A stretch of DNA of 64,000 nucleotides from positions 372,001 through 436,000 of the forward strand of contig JAQPZY010000911.1 of NCBI GenBank assembly GCA_029931535.1, given 5' to 3'. Each line of letters begins with the position of its first letter. Positions within the stretch are counted from its first letter, which is position 1. Below the pieces are notes generated by a model. That model had not been told where the DNA came from, did no database searches, and saw only the letters and a program-made list of their open reading frames with translations. Positions 11,210 to 23,845 of this stretch are shown piece by piece. This DNA is from Margaritifera margaritifera. Lineage: Eukaryota; Mollusca; Bivalvia; Unionida; Margaritiferidae. The position numbers and the translations under genes were made by a program.

Positions 11210-11469
11210 ACTTTCCTAATATTTCCCTTCTGTGTAGGGGTCCCATAATATTGCAGCATATTCCTTAATTGGGGCATTCAAGAGCTTTTAAGTACAATTC
11301 CTTTGTTGTCTTTGAGCACTGGCTTATACTGTGCTGAAGAAAGGCTCTTGGTGGTATTAGCCTTCTTTGTCATTTGATCAATATGGTAGTTCCATGATAG
11401 ATTTTTTTTATTGATGTATGCCAAGTTACATATACTTTGTTGTATCAGCCTCCTCCAAGATGTGGCCAT
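11210..11469 (-). pseudogene. Non-LTR retrotransposon reverse transcriptase fragment
   Basis: One frame reads INKKNLSWNYHIDQMTKKAN, matching the LSWxxHIxxxxxKAN block that lies C-terminal to the RT domain in jockey/CR1-type elements. A frameshift near 11265 leads to APIKEYAAILWDPYTEGK, matching the next conserved block (EYAxxxWDPYT). The order is correct and the gap is short, so this is a decayed C-terminal RT piece in antisense within the TBC1D7 region. There is no endonuclease and no 3' tail. Confidence 0.75.
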
Positions 11470-11936
11470 GTATCATATGATACATGCATATGGCATATTG
11501 ATATTTTCCTCCTATTGCAGATATGTAGTACATGTACCAGACAGACATGTAGTACTTTAAAGTTTTTGGGATGAAACCCATTCAGCCAGTCCTTCTACCA
11601 CTGTTAAAGCATGTCCAAATCATGTTGAAGACTCATGGTATTCTCTTCTCAGGGTTTCCATATGGATATTTTTCTAGAGGGTTAGTGTGACCCTCCACCC
11701 TTGTACACTTTTCAAAGGGTTGAAGAGAGAAAGAAGAGTGTCAAATTGGGATAACAGCAGGTCAAATATGATGGACAGGAAGTTAATCAAAGAAGTCAAC
11801 TGGAAAAAAAAAATCCTCTTCGGAAACCATTATATGGACTCAAAACAGGGCAAAGTGACTTCTCCTACCAGGCAAAATAAGACAAGTGGGACACCATCTG
11901 GGTGAACATTTTATTCTTTGACGAATGTATGATAGT
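11470..11936. other. No gene recognised
   Basis: A 72-codon plus-strand frame (11687-11905) has no recognisable motif and poor composition. Nothing else was seen. Confidence 0.4.
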
Positions 11937-12058
11937 AATATGCATAATTTATTGGTATACCTGTATGATATTCAAGCATAATTTATTGGTATACCTGTAT
12001 GATATTCAAGCATAATTTATTGGTATACATGTATGATATTCAAGCATAATTTATTGTA
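11937..12058. repeat. 34-bp tandem repeat, about 3.5 units
   Basis: The unit GCATAATTTATTGGTATACC followed by TGTATGATATTCAA recurs almost unchanged. Confidence 0.85.
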
Positions 12059-13043
12059 TAAATAGTTGTTTTGATATATTATTTATTTTTAAAACAGTTT
12101 TTTAAAAGCTGATGTGACATGCATTGAGTAGAATCAACAAAATTAGAGAAAAGTTTAATAAACTGGTGGTAGTGTTGTGTGCATGTGACATTGAGAGAAG
12201 TTTATGTTATGCTTGTGTGAAAGAAACTGCATGGATTATGTGTGGGTGTGCTAATATAAAGAGACAATGTAGACAGACGGTTCGAAGCCTTATTTCAGAA
12301 AAATTACACTGACGTGCAATGAAAATCAAAATTTTTTAAAAGCATTTTATTTCTTTTGTCTCTGTTGCAGATTATAAAATTAATATCAAGTACAAAATAA
12401 AACATAAAATAAACTCAACATTTACTGATTAGTGTCAAGTCAATCCTTAAAGTAATTTTGTTTCTTTTTGTCACTTTTCTGACAAAGGTCTACTGTTTAC
12501 AAACGTAACATCAATCACACACATCCAGTGTTCTCCCCAGGACCTTTTACCATAGCGGGCCCACTATGCTATCGTTTCAAACCCCGACAACCCCCGATGC
12601 TTTAGAAACTGCCGCTACGCCATGCTCTTGTGCCGCTATGCTTTAATGTTTCCCACTACCCTTATAACATTAATCTGCGAAACAAACATCCTGTCACCTA
12701 AATCAAAGCCCTATACTCAAATGACACCTGTTCTTACCTCTTCTTTGGTATCTTATTAAGATAATCCAGGATAATTACTCACTCACTTAACCATTATCTT
12801 TTGTACCTGGCTTGTACGACTGCCGGTGAGCGACCTATTGTGCGGATTTCGTCTGCACAGAAATAGTCACATGATTGGCCGCAAAGATGGTGTCTACTGG
12901 CAGTGTTATATATATATATATATATTTCAGGGATTTTCACCACCAGCCAAAGCAGTTACACATATTACATTAAAAATTCTTGTGAAAAATGAACAACACC
13001 ACTTTCCCAAAAGTGTAAAATTACCCAGCGCCCGGCTAGCCCC

Positions 13044-13214
13044 ATGTTGGCTTCGATACGAAAATCAGAAATTGGCATCACCAATAGTGGCAGTGATTCC
13101 AATTCTGATTGCATCAGCATGATTTCCACAAAGAAAGAGATCAAGAAACGAAGGACGGGATTTAACAATGAATGGAAGACGTTATACCCTGGGTGGAAAT
13201 TTTGGGATCAGATG
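13044..13214 (+). pseudogene. hAT transposase N-terminal exon remnant
   Basis: Fifty-seven codons run from an ATG to a strong donor (CAGATG|GTAAGT). The end, KKRRTGFNNEWKTLYPGW, matches the FNxEWxxxYPW segment that precedes the zinc finger in KIAA1586/ZNF862-like hAT proteins. The zinc finger itself is absent. The exon ends in phase 0. The next surviving exon needs phase 1, so splicing the two would shift the frame. Confidence 0.65.
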
Positions 13215-13883
13215 GTAAGTTTTCCATATTGCTAAATTTTGGTTCAGATCTACTGGGGGTGGGGATGTTGTAATATATTTTTTTTATAGTAGTAACCAGT
13301 AGCTGTAGTTGCAATTGTTGTCGTTCTTATTAAGTTGTGACGAGGAATGAAAGTTGCTTTTTATTCACAAGTTCTTATTATGTTTATACTTAGTTCACTC
13401 TAAGCAAGAGAAATATAGTTTGATCAATAAACCTTAACTTAAGTGGGTGCTACCCTATTAATTTCTCATTTCTCTCTTCTGTCTATCCAAGTAATAAACA
13501 GAACAATCTTTATCTTCCAGTTTTAACTCGTTTGAAAAGATATAAATAAAAAGTATTCCTTCATAAATATAACTTAAATAGTTTCATCCATATGCTTACT
13601 AATTATTCAGTAAAGTCATTTTTAATTTAATTTAAACTTTTGAACAATATTTAAGCTCTCTGACATTGATTCAGTGAAGAAATTAAACAATAACAAACAC
13701 TTTGATATATTCTTAATGGAAAGGAATATGTATTAACTTATTCTGTGATAATTATTTGAAAACACATCACTGTCTCGACTCTTGAAGAATTTGTCCTAGG
13801 TAATTCACTTAATTAGGATTCAGGTAGTTTTGTCTCTTTTTTGTACATCCAGTAACAAATTGTACGTTCCATTTATTTTTCAG

Positions 13884-14065
13884 ATTGTGAAAGGTCATTC
13901 TCCTCAATGAATAGAATTAACAGTGTTTTAAGGAACAGTTTGACACAGAGGGTTCTGAACAACCTGATGACAATCAGTACTGAAAGACAATCCTTAAAAG
14001 ATTTTAATTTTGATGTGGCAGTCAGTATATATGGCAAAAAGAAGAATATCATTTATTTAAATTAA
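13884..14065 (+). pseudogene. hAT transposase C-terminal dimerisation exon
   Basis: After a good acceptor (TTATTTTTCAG) the frame reads CERSFSSMNRINSVLRNSLT, then RVLNNLMTIS and DFNFDVAVSIYGKKK, and a stop. This is the hallmark hAT C-terminal dimerisation motif (CERxFSxMNxIxxxxRNxLxxxxLxxLM). The exon itself is open and little decayed. It requires one base from the previous exon, which the surviving upstream exon does not supply. The catalytic D/D/E region is not in the element. Confidence 0.85.
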
Positions 14066-14259
14066 GAGACAAAGATAGACATTAAGCCTTACTATAACCT
14101 AGGTAAATAAAGAATACTATGTAAATATATACACTTCTTTTTTATTTCATTGATATTAATTTGTTTCACTTTTCTGACGTTAACGTGCACTTTTTAAAAC
14201 ATTTTATGACCCTAATGTGCTTACCCCGATGCTATCGAAAATGTCTGGGGAGATCACTG

Positions 14260-14879
14260 ACGTCACATTGAACATGAAGCCCATTCTGTCAAGTGAAGAA
14301 TTTTATTGGATGTTTTACCACATGACCCCACTTTACTTACAGTAAACAAAAGAAACAGCCCAAATAACATCAGCATAGTTTTCCAATGCAGCAGGACATA
14401 AGCGAGACACTGTCTATATTCTGTCAACCATGCTGCAGTCATGTGCCACTGCAATGCACCAATACTAACTTGGATTCTTAACAGGGGTGATCTCAAAATG
14501 TTTGACTGCGAATATTTAAGCGACTTTAATTTTTTTCAAAGTAGAACAAGGTGAAGTATGATAGTGCAAGGCGACTTCTTCACCCAAAGACAATCTCTGA
14601 TCTTATATAATAATATGAGCAAAAAGACTATACATTAATGATTTATCTGATATAGTTAATTATATGATGAACCTCAACAAAATTCTGTTCCAGATCTTGT
14701 TCTTCTTTAACTTGAGTTTACAAACTTCATTTAGTTTTTCTGTAAAAAAATATCAACCCCATCCCCCATTTTGCTAAAAGAAAAATTTATTTTAGAACTG
14801 CATGTGGTTATTGTTTGATTAATGCTAATTTTACATTTGTTCTTCAGAAACTGAGTTGCTTATATCAGCAATACAACTC
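14260..14879. other. No gene recognised
   Basis: A 77-codon minus-strand frame (14263-14496) is unsupported by motif or splice context. Confidence 0.4.
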
Positions 14880-14990
14880 ATTTCATCTTTATGCAACACA
14901 GCATACTACATTCACTTTTTTCTTAAACAAACTTTAACAGATTTCTCCACAGCAGGTTTAGGATCAAAATCCTTAAGTTCCGGACCTGTT
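14880..14990 (+). repeat. Fragment shared with the 20.5-kb inverted repeat
   Basis: About 110 bp are nearly identical to 20517-20625 (landmarks ATGCAACACAGCATACTACA and GATCAAAATCCTTAAGTTCC). A third copy lies inverted at about 22182-22300. Confidence 0.9.
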
Positions 14991-15619
14991 GTTGGTGGTT
15001 GACAGTGACTTTCAACAGACAACTGGATGCAATATTTTCAATTGCCAAATTTGTTGTTTGAATGCAAATGCCATCTGAAAATTGTATTGCTTTTGACAAT
15101 TTTTGAGACAGAACATATAACTGTCCCTGAAATTCACAAAAATTATCAGCTACAATACACAAATACAATACTCAATACACAAGTTTCCATCCCTTTTCTT
15201 TGGCAGATACATTATGGTATGCATGAAGAATCCAAATAGCACCTTCCCGTCAAAGCTGATTTTCACTGTGAAGTTGTTAATATTAGCAAGACATTGTCTA
15301 AAATTGGAAGTTACCTATTTTTGGCAGAACAAATTAGTGTTAATTTACTTGTACTTTAGCAAACTAAAACTGTACTTTCCAAAACCATGTCAGAAAGCCC
15401 TAAACATAATGTACCAACAAGATTAACCTTTTTCCCTGCTTACATCGAAAATATGTTACAAACATAACTGATCACTCTGTATCGTTGTACAACTGAAGAC
15501 GGCCATTGACAGCAATTTAAAACAAGTAAACATTCTATCTGTGTCCCATTTCCCCCCAAAATTAAAATGCAACATAAAATTTAACGTAAAAAAAGCTAGT
15601 AAACAGATACGACTCTTAC
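14991..15619. other. No gene recognised
   Basis: Overlapping frames on both strands at 15027-15426 lack motifs or splice support. Confidence 0.4.
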
Positions 15620-15735
15620 GATAACATAGCAGACAATTCTAACCGGAAGTTACACCCGAAGGAAATGATGTCATGAACGAAGCTTCTGATACAGGAAAGC
15701 TGAAATCGATACACTGTTGCTTTTCTTTGAATGTT
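15620..15735 (-). promoter_or_regulatory. TBC1D7: Candidate TBC1D7 promoter and 5' noncoding exon
   Basis: On the minus strand a good donor (GTTATC|GTAAGAGTC, exon end at 15620) follows a short stretch with ACTTCCGG (ETS-type site) and TGACATCAT (CRE/AP-1-like). These are common in housekeeping promoters without a TATA box. The first coding exon at 10593 opens directly at an acceptor, so an upstream noncoding exon is required, and this is the best candidate seen. A short plus-strand segment at about 15842-15865, bounded by CTGCAG and GTAAGATG, could be a divergent exon, but this is weak. Confidence 0.4.
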
Positions 15736-16091
15736 TAGCAAAAAAAGAAGAGTTTGCCTAGGTATCTCTTTTTCATTAAGATAAAGTATATATGTTAACA
15801 CCATCTGGAATAAGTACACGCATCTTTATTCTTTTTCTGCAGAATAGCTTCCTTTTGATCAGAGGTAAGATGTGAGTTACCTATTTTCGATGGCCATATA
15901 ATTTCGAAAGTTTCGATTTCTTAAATATGCAGTATCTTTATCTCATGTTCTTATATTTCGTGCTGAAATTTACACAGTCTCTTTGAATTCCATAAAATAT
16001 AGCCTTTCAGAAATTGTTCATGATAACCATGCACGCTGTATTGATACTGGTACAGATTAGTGCTAATGAAGCTGGAACCGCCTGATTAGTG

Positions 16092-16797
16092 CACAGGGGC
16101 TCGTATTGTTGCATACAATTTACATATCTGTCATACATGTACTATATAAATACTACAAGGGAGGACACTTCTTTCTAGCGCGACCTATTTGCGAATCAAC
16201 GCTAATATTTCAAGCTACACTTTGTGTGGCGTAATAAATTTGGTACCGATATTTAGCTCAGGCATTCGACTTTGTATGCATACACAAAGTTTGACTTACT
16301 ACCACACCTTTCAGGAATGCCAAACCATTTTCACACCCTACCGGTCGACATGGCCATGATCGCGCCCGCCTAATATGCAGCTACAACGCACTAAATGGAA
16401 TTCTGCCCCCTTATTGGTTGACTGAAAATCAGATAATCAGTAGGCGTAGTACGTCATTTTCGGTCGACCAATGAGAGGGCCGTATTCCATTCAGCTTGTA
16501 GCACTTGCATATTAAGCGGGCGCGATCATGACCATGCCGACTGGTAGCGTGGGAAAATGGTCTGGCATTCCTTAAAGGTGTGGTAGTAAGTCAAACTTTG
16601 TGTATGCATAAAAAGTCAAATGCCTGAGCTAAACATCAGTACCAAATTTATTATGCTATGCGAAGTATAGCTCAAAATATCAGCGTCGATTCTTAAATAG
16701 GTCGCGCGAGAAAGGAGAGAAGTGTCCTCCCTTGTAGTATTATATAGTACATGTATGACTGATTGACAAATTGTAAGCAACAATATGAGCCCCTGTG
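16092..16797. mobile_element. 706-bp palindromic hAT-type fold-back element with 8-bp TSD
   Basis: The 8-bp direct repeat GATTAGTG flanks it at 16084-16091 and 16798-16805. The ends are CACAGGGGCTC and its inverse. The element is one imperfect palindrome with arms of about 350 bp that meet near 16445. The arms share long blocks such as GTGTGGTAGTAAGTCAAACT and its complement. The central part is GC-rich with GATCGCGCCCGC/GCGGGCGCGATC. There is no coding capacity. Confidence 0.92.
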
Positions 16798-16805
16798 GAT
16801 TAGTG

Positions 16806-17463
16806 AAGCTTTTGTCTGTGTTCACTCAAACTAGCGTCTTTCATATATCTGCATCAGTACGACATCAACAATACATTAAAACAACGCAAGTTTATATGAA
16901 AAATCACATAAAAAACTTAATTTAGCATTCCTAAAGCTTTTCTTATTTGTATCATAATTTTGGTTCTGGGAGATATTTCTTCTCAGGAGCTAAAATAATC
17001 AAATTTGGAAAAATCATGATGGTATTATAAAAAAAAATTGTTTACTTGTAAGGAGAAAGTATTAGATTTAGCTTATTAACTATTTGTTAAAAATTGATTG
17101 GCAATGTAAGTATGCATAACGTCAATCTCTTGAATGATCTGGTTACATTTTTCTTAACGTATTTCTCTCAGAGTGCAAATAATCAGGGACAAAAGACATG
17201 AAGTTACAGGAGAAATGTTTTATTTTCCATTTATTATCATTCTTACGACTATCCACAAATTAAAAAAATTAAATGGGTCAAAATAAGTTAAACATCAAAG
17301 TTCATTTGAAGGATATGAACAAAAATTTACTGTTAAAGTAAAATTGCTTATTCCAGGTATCAAGCTAGACTTGAATTTTAGGGAGAAGTGACTTCTCCTT
17401 TTGGACAGAATAGTGAGAAGTGAGAGCTAAACAGGGAGAAGTGGGACCAAAGCAAGAAATGCA

Positions 17464-17494
<31 letters not shown>

Positions 17495-19864
17495 CATGTG
17501 CAGATTATTCATACCTGAAAGTGAGTTATGTTTGGATGGAGAGGTATTATGCAATGTATTTTGGCAAAATGACTTCAAAATAGCACAGCAGAAACTATAC
17601 ATTGTAACTAAGTTGAACTGACGAGAGTACCTAGATTACAGTATTGTAATTACAAATAGGTAAAAATACTTAATCAACTGCCACTTGAACAATATATTCC
17701 TTTTTAAAAATGTTTTTAGTTTCTAAAACTTCTGTATAAAATGATACTTAAAAACATTTCTAAACCAGTTTGAAACAACCCCTAATACATGTACATGAGA
17801 GCACATGCTCAGGCGTCTTCACACCATAGTGTTCCTCCATTCAGACCACAGTAGCCACTGAAGTTACGGACGAGTAACCAGAACTTTACAACTGCACATT
17901 TTGGGACTAAATTCAGAACTTAAATATGAATCTTTTGGACTGTCAATTTTTGGTAAAGTTTTGAAAAGTGTAAAAATTAAATTGCTTGTTCTAGTGGCAG
18001 TTTATTAACTATTTGTACCTATTTGTAATTACAATGATGTGATCTACCTACTCCTATCAATTACAATTAATTGCAATAAATTGTTTCTAATGTGATCACT
18101 CGAAGTCATATGGCCAAAAATACATGGTGTAGAGACCAAGGGCACATAAACCTTTAAGTAAGAGACTGACCATTTAATAACATCAAAACATTGACATTTA
18201 ATGTCATTGTTTCTGATAAAAGATGACCGTAGCTATTTCTCGACAATGAAATGAAGCATTAACATGGATGTATGAATGAACTAGATCCTTCTTTTCAACT
18301 GAATCAGCACACAGCAAAGAACAAATATGGCACCACGCATGCCATGTGGGTGCATCTATTTTTAGACAGAATTTTCTTAATATTGCTACTCACACTTTGT
18401 AGCTTTGGTACAAAAATCCATAGATAGGATTGCAAATTGTTGTTTTTAATAATTGTGTACGTATTCGTAATAACATCGTGCATTGGTTAGATATTATTGC
18501 TTCTGTTTTTTTCGTATTTTCACACAAACGAGTGATGTAAGAAAACAACCTTGACCTTACAACATTTTTCAAATTCCACAACATAGCATTATTGAATATG
18601 TTTCTGATCTAAACAGTGTTATTTTTAGGCTAAATCTTCTATCACATAATATTTAGACTTTGGATGAATTGTATAGTATCTTGAATTTAATCCAATGAAC
18701 TACGAAAACAGACAGTCTGATGAAGAGGTACTACTTAGAGCGATGTCTGCCATTAATATCTCTTGATGTGTTCACTTGTTTCAGACTGATTTTTACAAAT
18801 ATAAAAATGTGAGCATGGCAGTTAAAATCTTCAGTAAATATATTTAGAAAGTGCTTTCACCGATTCTATTCTTAAACACAAATTGTTGTTTACATATTGA
18901 TGTTTGAAACACAAGTTGGCATGTTTTCATCATCAAATGATAACTTGCAGAAATCGGACAGTGATAACAAATGATAACTTGTGGGGAAAAGGGTTAATTG
19001 TCAATCAACTGTTAAATCACATACCTGCAAATGTGCACAAGTTTGTTTTCTTGGCACAATTGATATCAACACCTGCATGAAATACATTTCGCCTGGGGCT
19101 TACATCAATGAGTTAGTTACTTGGATGGGTCGAGAGAGCATTTCAAAAGCCATAAACTATTGTCACTCAATTTATGTCTAAAGAATAGCAGGGCAAAGTC
19201 GTTTTTGCTTTCCTAATAGAAGATGGTGAAGTTTACATTTTTTCAGCAACTTAGTTGCCCACTTCACCTGGTAGCATGACCCATGTTATTTGCCATCAGA
19301 TAGAAAAGACATGGTACAGAAATCAATATCATAAATTAAGTGTTACATCTGTAACAAAAAATGGCAGTATTTCCTGAAATAGTCAACAAACTTTAAAGCT
19401 GATGCTTATGTCATTTGCAGTCAATAAAAGAGATAACATTGATATATATTTAATTGACTATTAGTAAAATAAATTTAGAAACTAAAATTTTTAAGCAAAA
19501 TGTTAAGGACATTTCCAAGTTTTTTTGTATCCACAATGAAGGTGTCATGGTTAAATGCTGTCATAATGCCCAGCTGTTTAGTAAGAGAGCAGTCATTGAC
19601 ATTCAGTTTACTGAGAAAGCATAACTATATACATTTGAAATCATGCAGAGATCATCAGAACGAAATAAATAATAAATTATGAAATTATTCTTCACCATTT
19701 TTGGATGTAACATGCTGGTCCTATGTGTTACATTCCAAAATTGGATAAACTTTATGCCAATATCATAAGTTTCCAACCATGTTTGACCTTGCAAGGAAAG
19801 TACGTGTGCTGACCTAATTCATGATACAAGTTGTAAAGAGATTGCACCAGTAGAATTTCTGACA
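16806..19864. other. No gene recognised; microsatellite at 17466-17494
   Basis: A compound (TA)n(TG)n tract lies at 17466-17494, and short repeats of GGAGAAGTG at 17380-17445. Otherwise AT-rich sequence without credible exons. Confidence 0.4.
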
Positions 19865-19869
19865 CAGTT

Positions 19870-20050
19870 TTTGGAATTTTATAAATTGGCTTGATGCCAA
19901 AATGAGTGTATACTTTTCATTTTTGGATGCAGGAAAATTCCAACAGCTGAGTCCTTGGTATGCAAGCTCTTTTATTCGCGAAATTCTCTTTTATTTAATC
20001 TGTTTCTGTAAAGGGAGTATCAATCATGTAGTATGCGAGCTAAGAAACTA
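19870..20050 (+). repeat. Copy of the inverted-repeat loop, opposite orientation
   Basis: This matches the reverse complement of about 21260-21440 (landmarks TACTTTTCA(T/C)TTTTGGATGCA and AAAATTCCAACAGCT). It lies immediately outside the left arm of the large inverted repeat. Confidence 0.8.
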
Positions 20051-20072
20051 AGTTAAAGTGATTTTAATGGGA

Positions 20073-23000
20073 CAGGGTTCTCCACAGGATTTTGAAAGTT
20101 GCAGTGCTTCAAAAAAGTTGCAGTTCCAGCACTAAAACTTGCAGTCGTATTTTTTCCCCTTGCAATAATTTAAAACATTATGAGTGTATTGTTGTGTCAC
20201 CAATATATATATATGTCATCAGATTTCTAATGCTCATACATTGTGAAATATTTAGTAATATAATAAACAAATGAACAATGAAGGCAGTTGATAACAGTGA
20301 TAAATGTCATTGTGATGTTACAACTATAACAAATCTCAATGCCTATACCTTGCCAATTTCTTTAATTTTGTGTGTAGCTAGATGGAATCAAGGAAGAGAT
20401 TACACTTTCTTTTCTATATTAATTTATTTTATTAGCTAAATTCCATTTCAAATCAATCAATTTTCTAAGTTTCTGAAACAAGAAACTAATGACCATATTT
20501 CATTCACTTTTTTTCATTTCATCTTTATGCAACACAGCATACTACATTCACTTTTTTCTTAAACAAACTTTAACAGATTTCTCCACAGCAGGTTTAGGAT
20601 CAAAATCCTTAAGTTCCGGACCTGGTGTTCCTTGAGTTGCCATTGCATTTTTCCTTCCACAGTCGTGACACCCTCTGCATAAAGCTAATAATGTTCCATT
20701 GTTTTATTGTTTTCACCCATTTGAATGTCCTATTCCATGATATATTTCCACAAATCTCTCAGTCTCTTTGGCATTCTGTTTTCTTTATGAAAAACTAGAT
20801 GCATCTACTGATTTCTGTCTGCTAGTCTCGCGAGAATCATGCTTATCTGCAGCCATGAAAGAAATTATGTAAAGTTGACATTACAATAGTACACATATGA
20901 GAATCACTCGAAAATGAAAGTATATCTGTACATGACACTGAAAAAGAGCTGATTTTATGAAGATTTATGATGATTAACATGAGAGTTCGTATTCCTCCGA
21001 CAAGGAAAATAAGTCCCAAAATTTTGGCACTATTTTTAAAGTATGGTATACAATAAAATGCAGGTGTTCCAAACATCAGGTCAGGATTGGATTAAAACTG
21101 TGCTGAATAATACTTATCAAAGAGAGGTGTCAAATCAAAAAGCACATGTGATTGGTATTTTGATCAAAATGATGAGTAGGAACCGACAATTGATTGACAG
21201 GTATCTTAATCCCCCTGTCTGCTAAGATCTTACCTATGCGACTTCTAATCCCATTACAATCGCATGAACTTTGTTTGATATTTCGCACACTACATGATTT
21301 ATACTCACTTTGTAGAAACAGATCAAATTAAAGAGAATTTTGCCAACAAAAAAGTTGTGTACCGAGGACAGAGCTGTTGGAATTTTCATGCATCCAAAAG
21401 TGAAAAGTATGCATACTTTTATGCTGATTTTGGCATCCTGGAGAACTCTGTGGGATTAGGTGAAGCCGCATAGGTTCGATTTGAGTAGACAAGGAGATTA
21501 AGACACCTGTTAATCAATTGTCAGTGCCAAATGATAATTTTTATCAAATGACTAATTATATACATGTGTGCTTTGACACCTATCTTTGATAAGCATTACT
21601 CAGCACAGTTTTAATCCATCATGTTAAAAATCCTTATGTGATATTTGGAACACTTGCATGTTATTGTATACCATATTTAGAACAATAGTGCCAAGATTTT
21701 GGGATTAGTTTTTATATGTTGGATGAATACGAACTCCCATGTTAATGTTATAAAATCAGCTGTTTTTTTGTGTCATTTATAGATATACCTTCATTTTCAA
21801 GTGATTATCATATTGGTACTATTCCAATGGCAACTTTACATAATTTCTTTGGTGCCAAGTGCAAGGCTGTAGATGAGCATGATTCTTGTGAGACTAGCTG
21901 ACAAAAATGAGTAGATGCATCTAGTTTTGATAAAGAAAACAGAATGCCAATGAGACTGAGAGATTCGTGGAATGAATCATGGAATAGGAAATTCCATGGG
22001 TCAAAAAGCAAGAAAAGAATGGAATAATATTAGCTTTATGCAGATGGTGTCATGACTGTGGAAGGAATAATGCAATCGCAACCCAAGGAACACTGAACTT
22101 GCAAAGTTAAACATAATCACATCAAGACAAAGGGCTGTGGACATTTAAAAAAAGAAACTGTAACAAAATTGACGAGGGTGGTGGAGGAAGGTCCAGAACT
22201 TAAGGATTTTGATCCTAAACCTGCTGTAGAGAAATTTGTTCAAGTTTGTTTTAAAAAAAAGTGAATGTACTGGTAGTATGCTGTGTTGCTTAAAGTTGAA
22301 ATGAAAAAGTGAATGGAATATGGTCATTTGTTTCTTCTTCAAGTGTCCTGGAAAATTGATTAATTTGAAATGGAATTAAACTAATTAAATAAATTAATAT
22401 AGAAAAGAAATTGTAATCTCTTCCTTGATTCCTTCTAGCTGCACAAAAATTAAAGAATGGCAAGGTAAAAGCATTGAGAATTGTTACAAACAATCACTAT
22501 ACTGCCTTTCCTTGGGAGGAATTACAGTTAGCATAACCCTCGAGCTCTTTAGTATTCAAGACACAAGACATCATATTATGTTTTATTCATAGGTGAGAAC
22601 TCTCATCAAACTTGGTAAAAAGCTGTAAAAAATGAAAATGCAACTATTACAATTTAAGAAAATTACTACATTTATATTAAATTAAAGAAATGTATCTTTA
22701 GTATTGAAACAGTGGGCATATATCGAAAGTAAAAGGTTCGTTATGTCTTTCTGTATTTTATATTCACAAATGAATTAGTGTGCTTCCATGCTTTGAAATT
22801 CACTTATGAATTATTGTCCATTATGTGCTTTCATACTTTTTAAATTCACAATAAGGTATATCCCAATTAACATCTCTACCATGACTTAACAAAGATTGTT
22901 ATTAAGAGAGTTTGAATTATAACAGCAAAAAAGGTTTAGGATGAATTAGACACAAAAAAGGTATCACATGCACTCGCAGGACACATGGCATTGCATATTG

Positions 23001-23494
23001 TTGTTGGTCACTATATCAGAACTGATTGTCAATTTCAGTTAACATCTATATCAGAAATTAAATCTTTGGGTCACTAACGATAATTTACAAAGTTACTCGC
23101 ACTGTGGAGGGCTTAAGATTCAACGAAATGAGCTGTGAAAGTATGTTCACATTTCTGCCTGGATGTGTTAAAAATGAAAATAGGAAACTGATGTTTATAA
23201 AGAAGAGTTCATAAAAAGGGGAGATAAATCTCACAGGACTATGTAAGCAAACTGTTTCAATGGTAACAGCACAATAACAATTATCACAGTTATCAACTGC
23301 CTTAATTTTTCACTTGTTTATTATAATACTAAATATTTCACAATGAATGTGCATTTAGCAATCTAATGACATCTATTGGTGACACAACAGTACTCATAAT
23401 GTTCTAAATTATTGAAAGGGGAAAAAAGTATCGTTATTGGGACAGCAAGTTTTAGTCCTGGACTTCAACTTTCCAAATCCTGCGGAAAACCCTG
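20073..23494. mobile_element. 3.4-kb imperfect inverted repeat, hAT-like ends
   Basis: The left end is CAGGGTTCTCCACAGGATTT and the right end, inverted, is CAGGGTTTTCCGCAGGATTT. The arms (20073-21253 and about 21441-23494) align over their length. Landmarks are AATCAAGGAAGAGATTACA, GATCAAAATCCTTAAGTTC and CACTGTTTTAATCC-type blocks. The right arm carries an extra segment of about 760 bp (roughly 22497-23258). The loop (about 21254-21440) is a sequence also present, inverted, at 19870-20050. The ends resemble those of the hAT at 12526. The flanking 8-mers do not match. No transposase was recognised. Confidence 0.75.
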
Positions 23495-23845
23495 AGTGTC
23501 TACATCAAGCAGTATTTATTTTATGACATCTATATGCTACCCATTTACAATAGCATGATGTCATACAAAGCACATGCATTGTTTTTGACAGGCAGATGAA
23601 AGGAAGTATGCCTACTTTCTCGCCACAGTTGCTTCTATATAAACAAGCATTTAAGTATGGAATTTTTGCTCTGTAAAGGTGGAAAATAGTATAAATAGTT
23701 ATAAACTGGTGAACAAGTTCAACTTATAAGGTAATTTGCTTTGAATTAATTCAAAAACAGTTTGAGTGTAGCAACTGATTTTCAGGAACTTTGGTTTTTC
23801 CAGCCTCAGTTCCTGCTGGATAACTAGTTTTGTTTGTGTCCATTG

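Larger units (their letters stand above)
12526..14259 (+). mobile_element. Internally deleted hAT transposon
   Basis: The left end is CAGTGTTCTCCCCAGGAC and the right end, inverted, is CAGTGATCTCCCCAGAC. CAGTG ends of this kind are common in hAT elements. It encodes remnants of the N- and C-terminal transposase exons, but the catalytic middle is missing. The flanking 8-mers (CACACATC and ACGTCACA) do not match, so either the target duplication has decayed or one border is misplaced. Confidence 0.75.
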
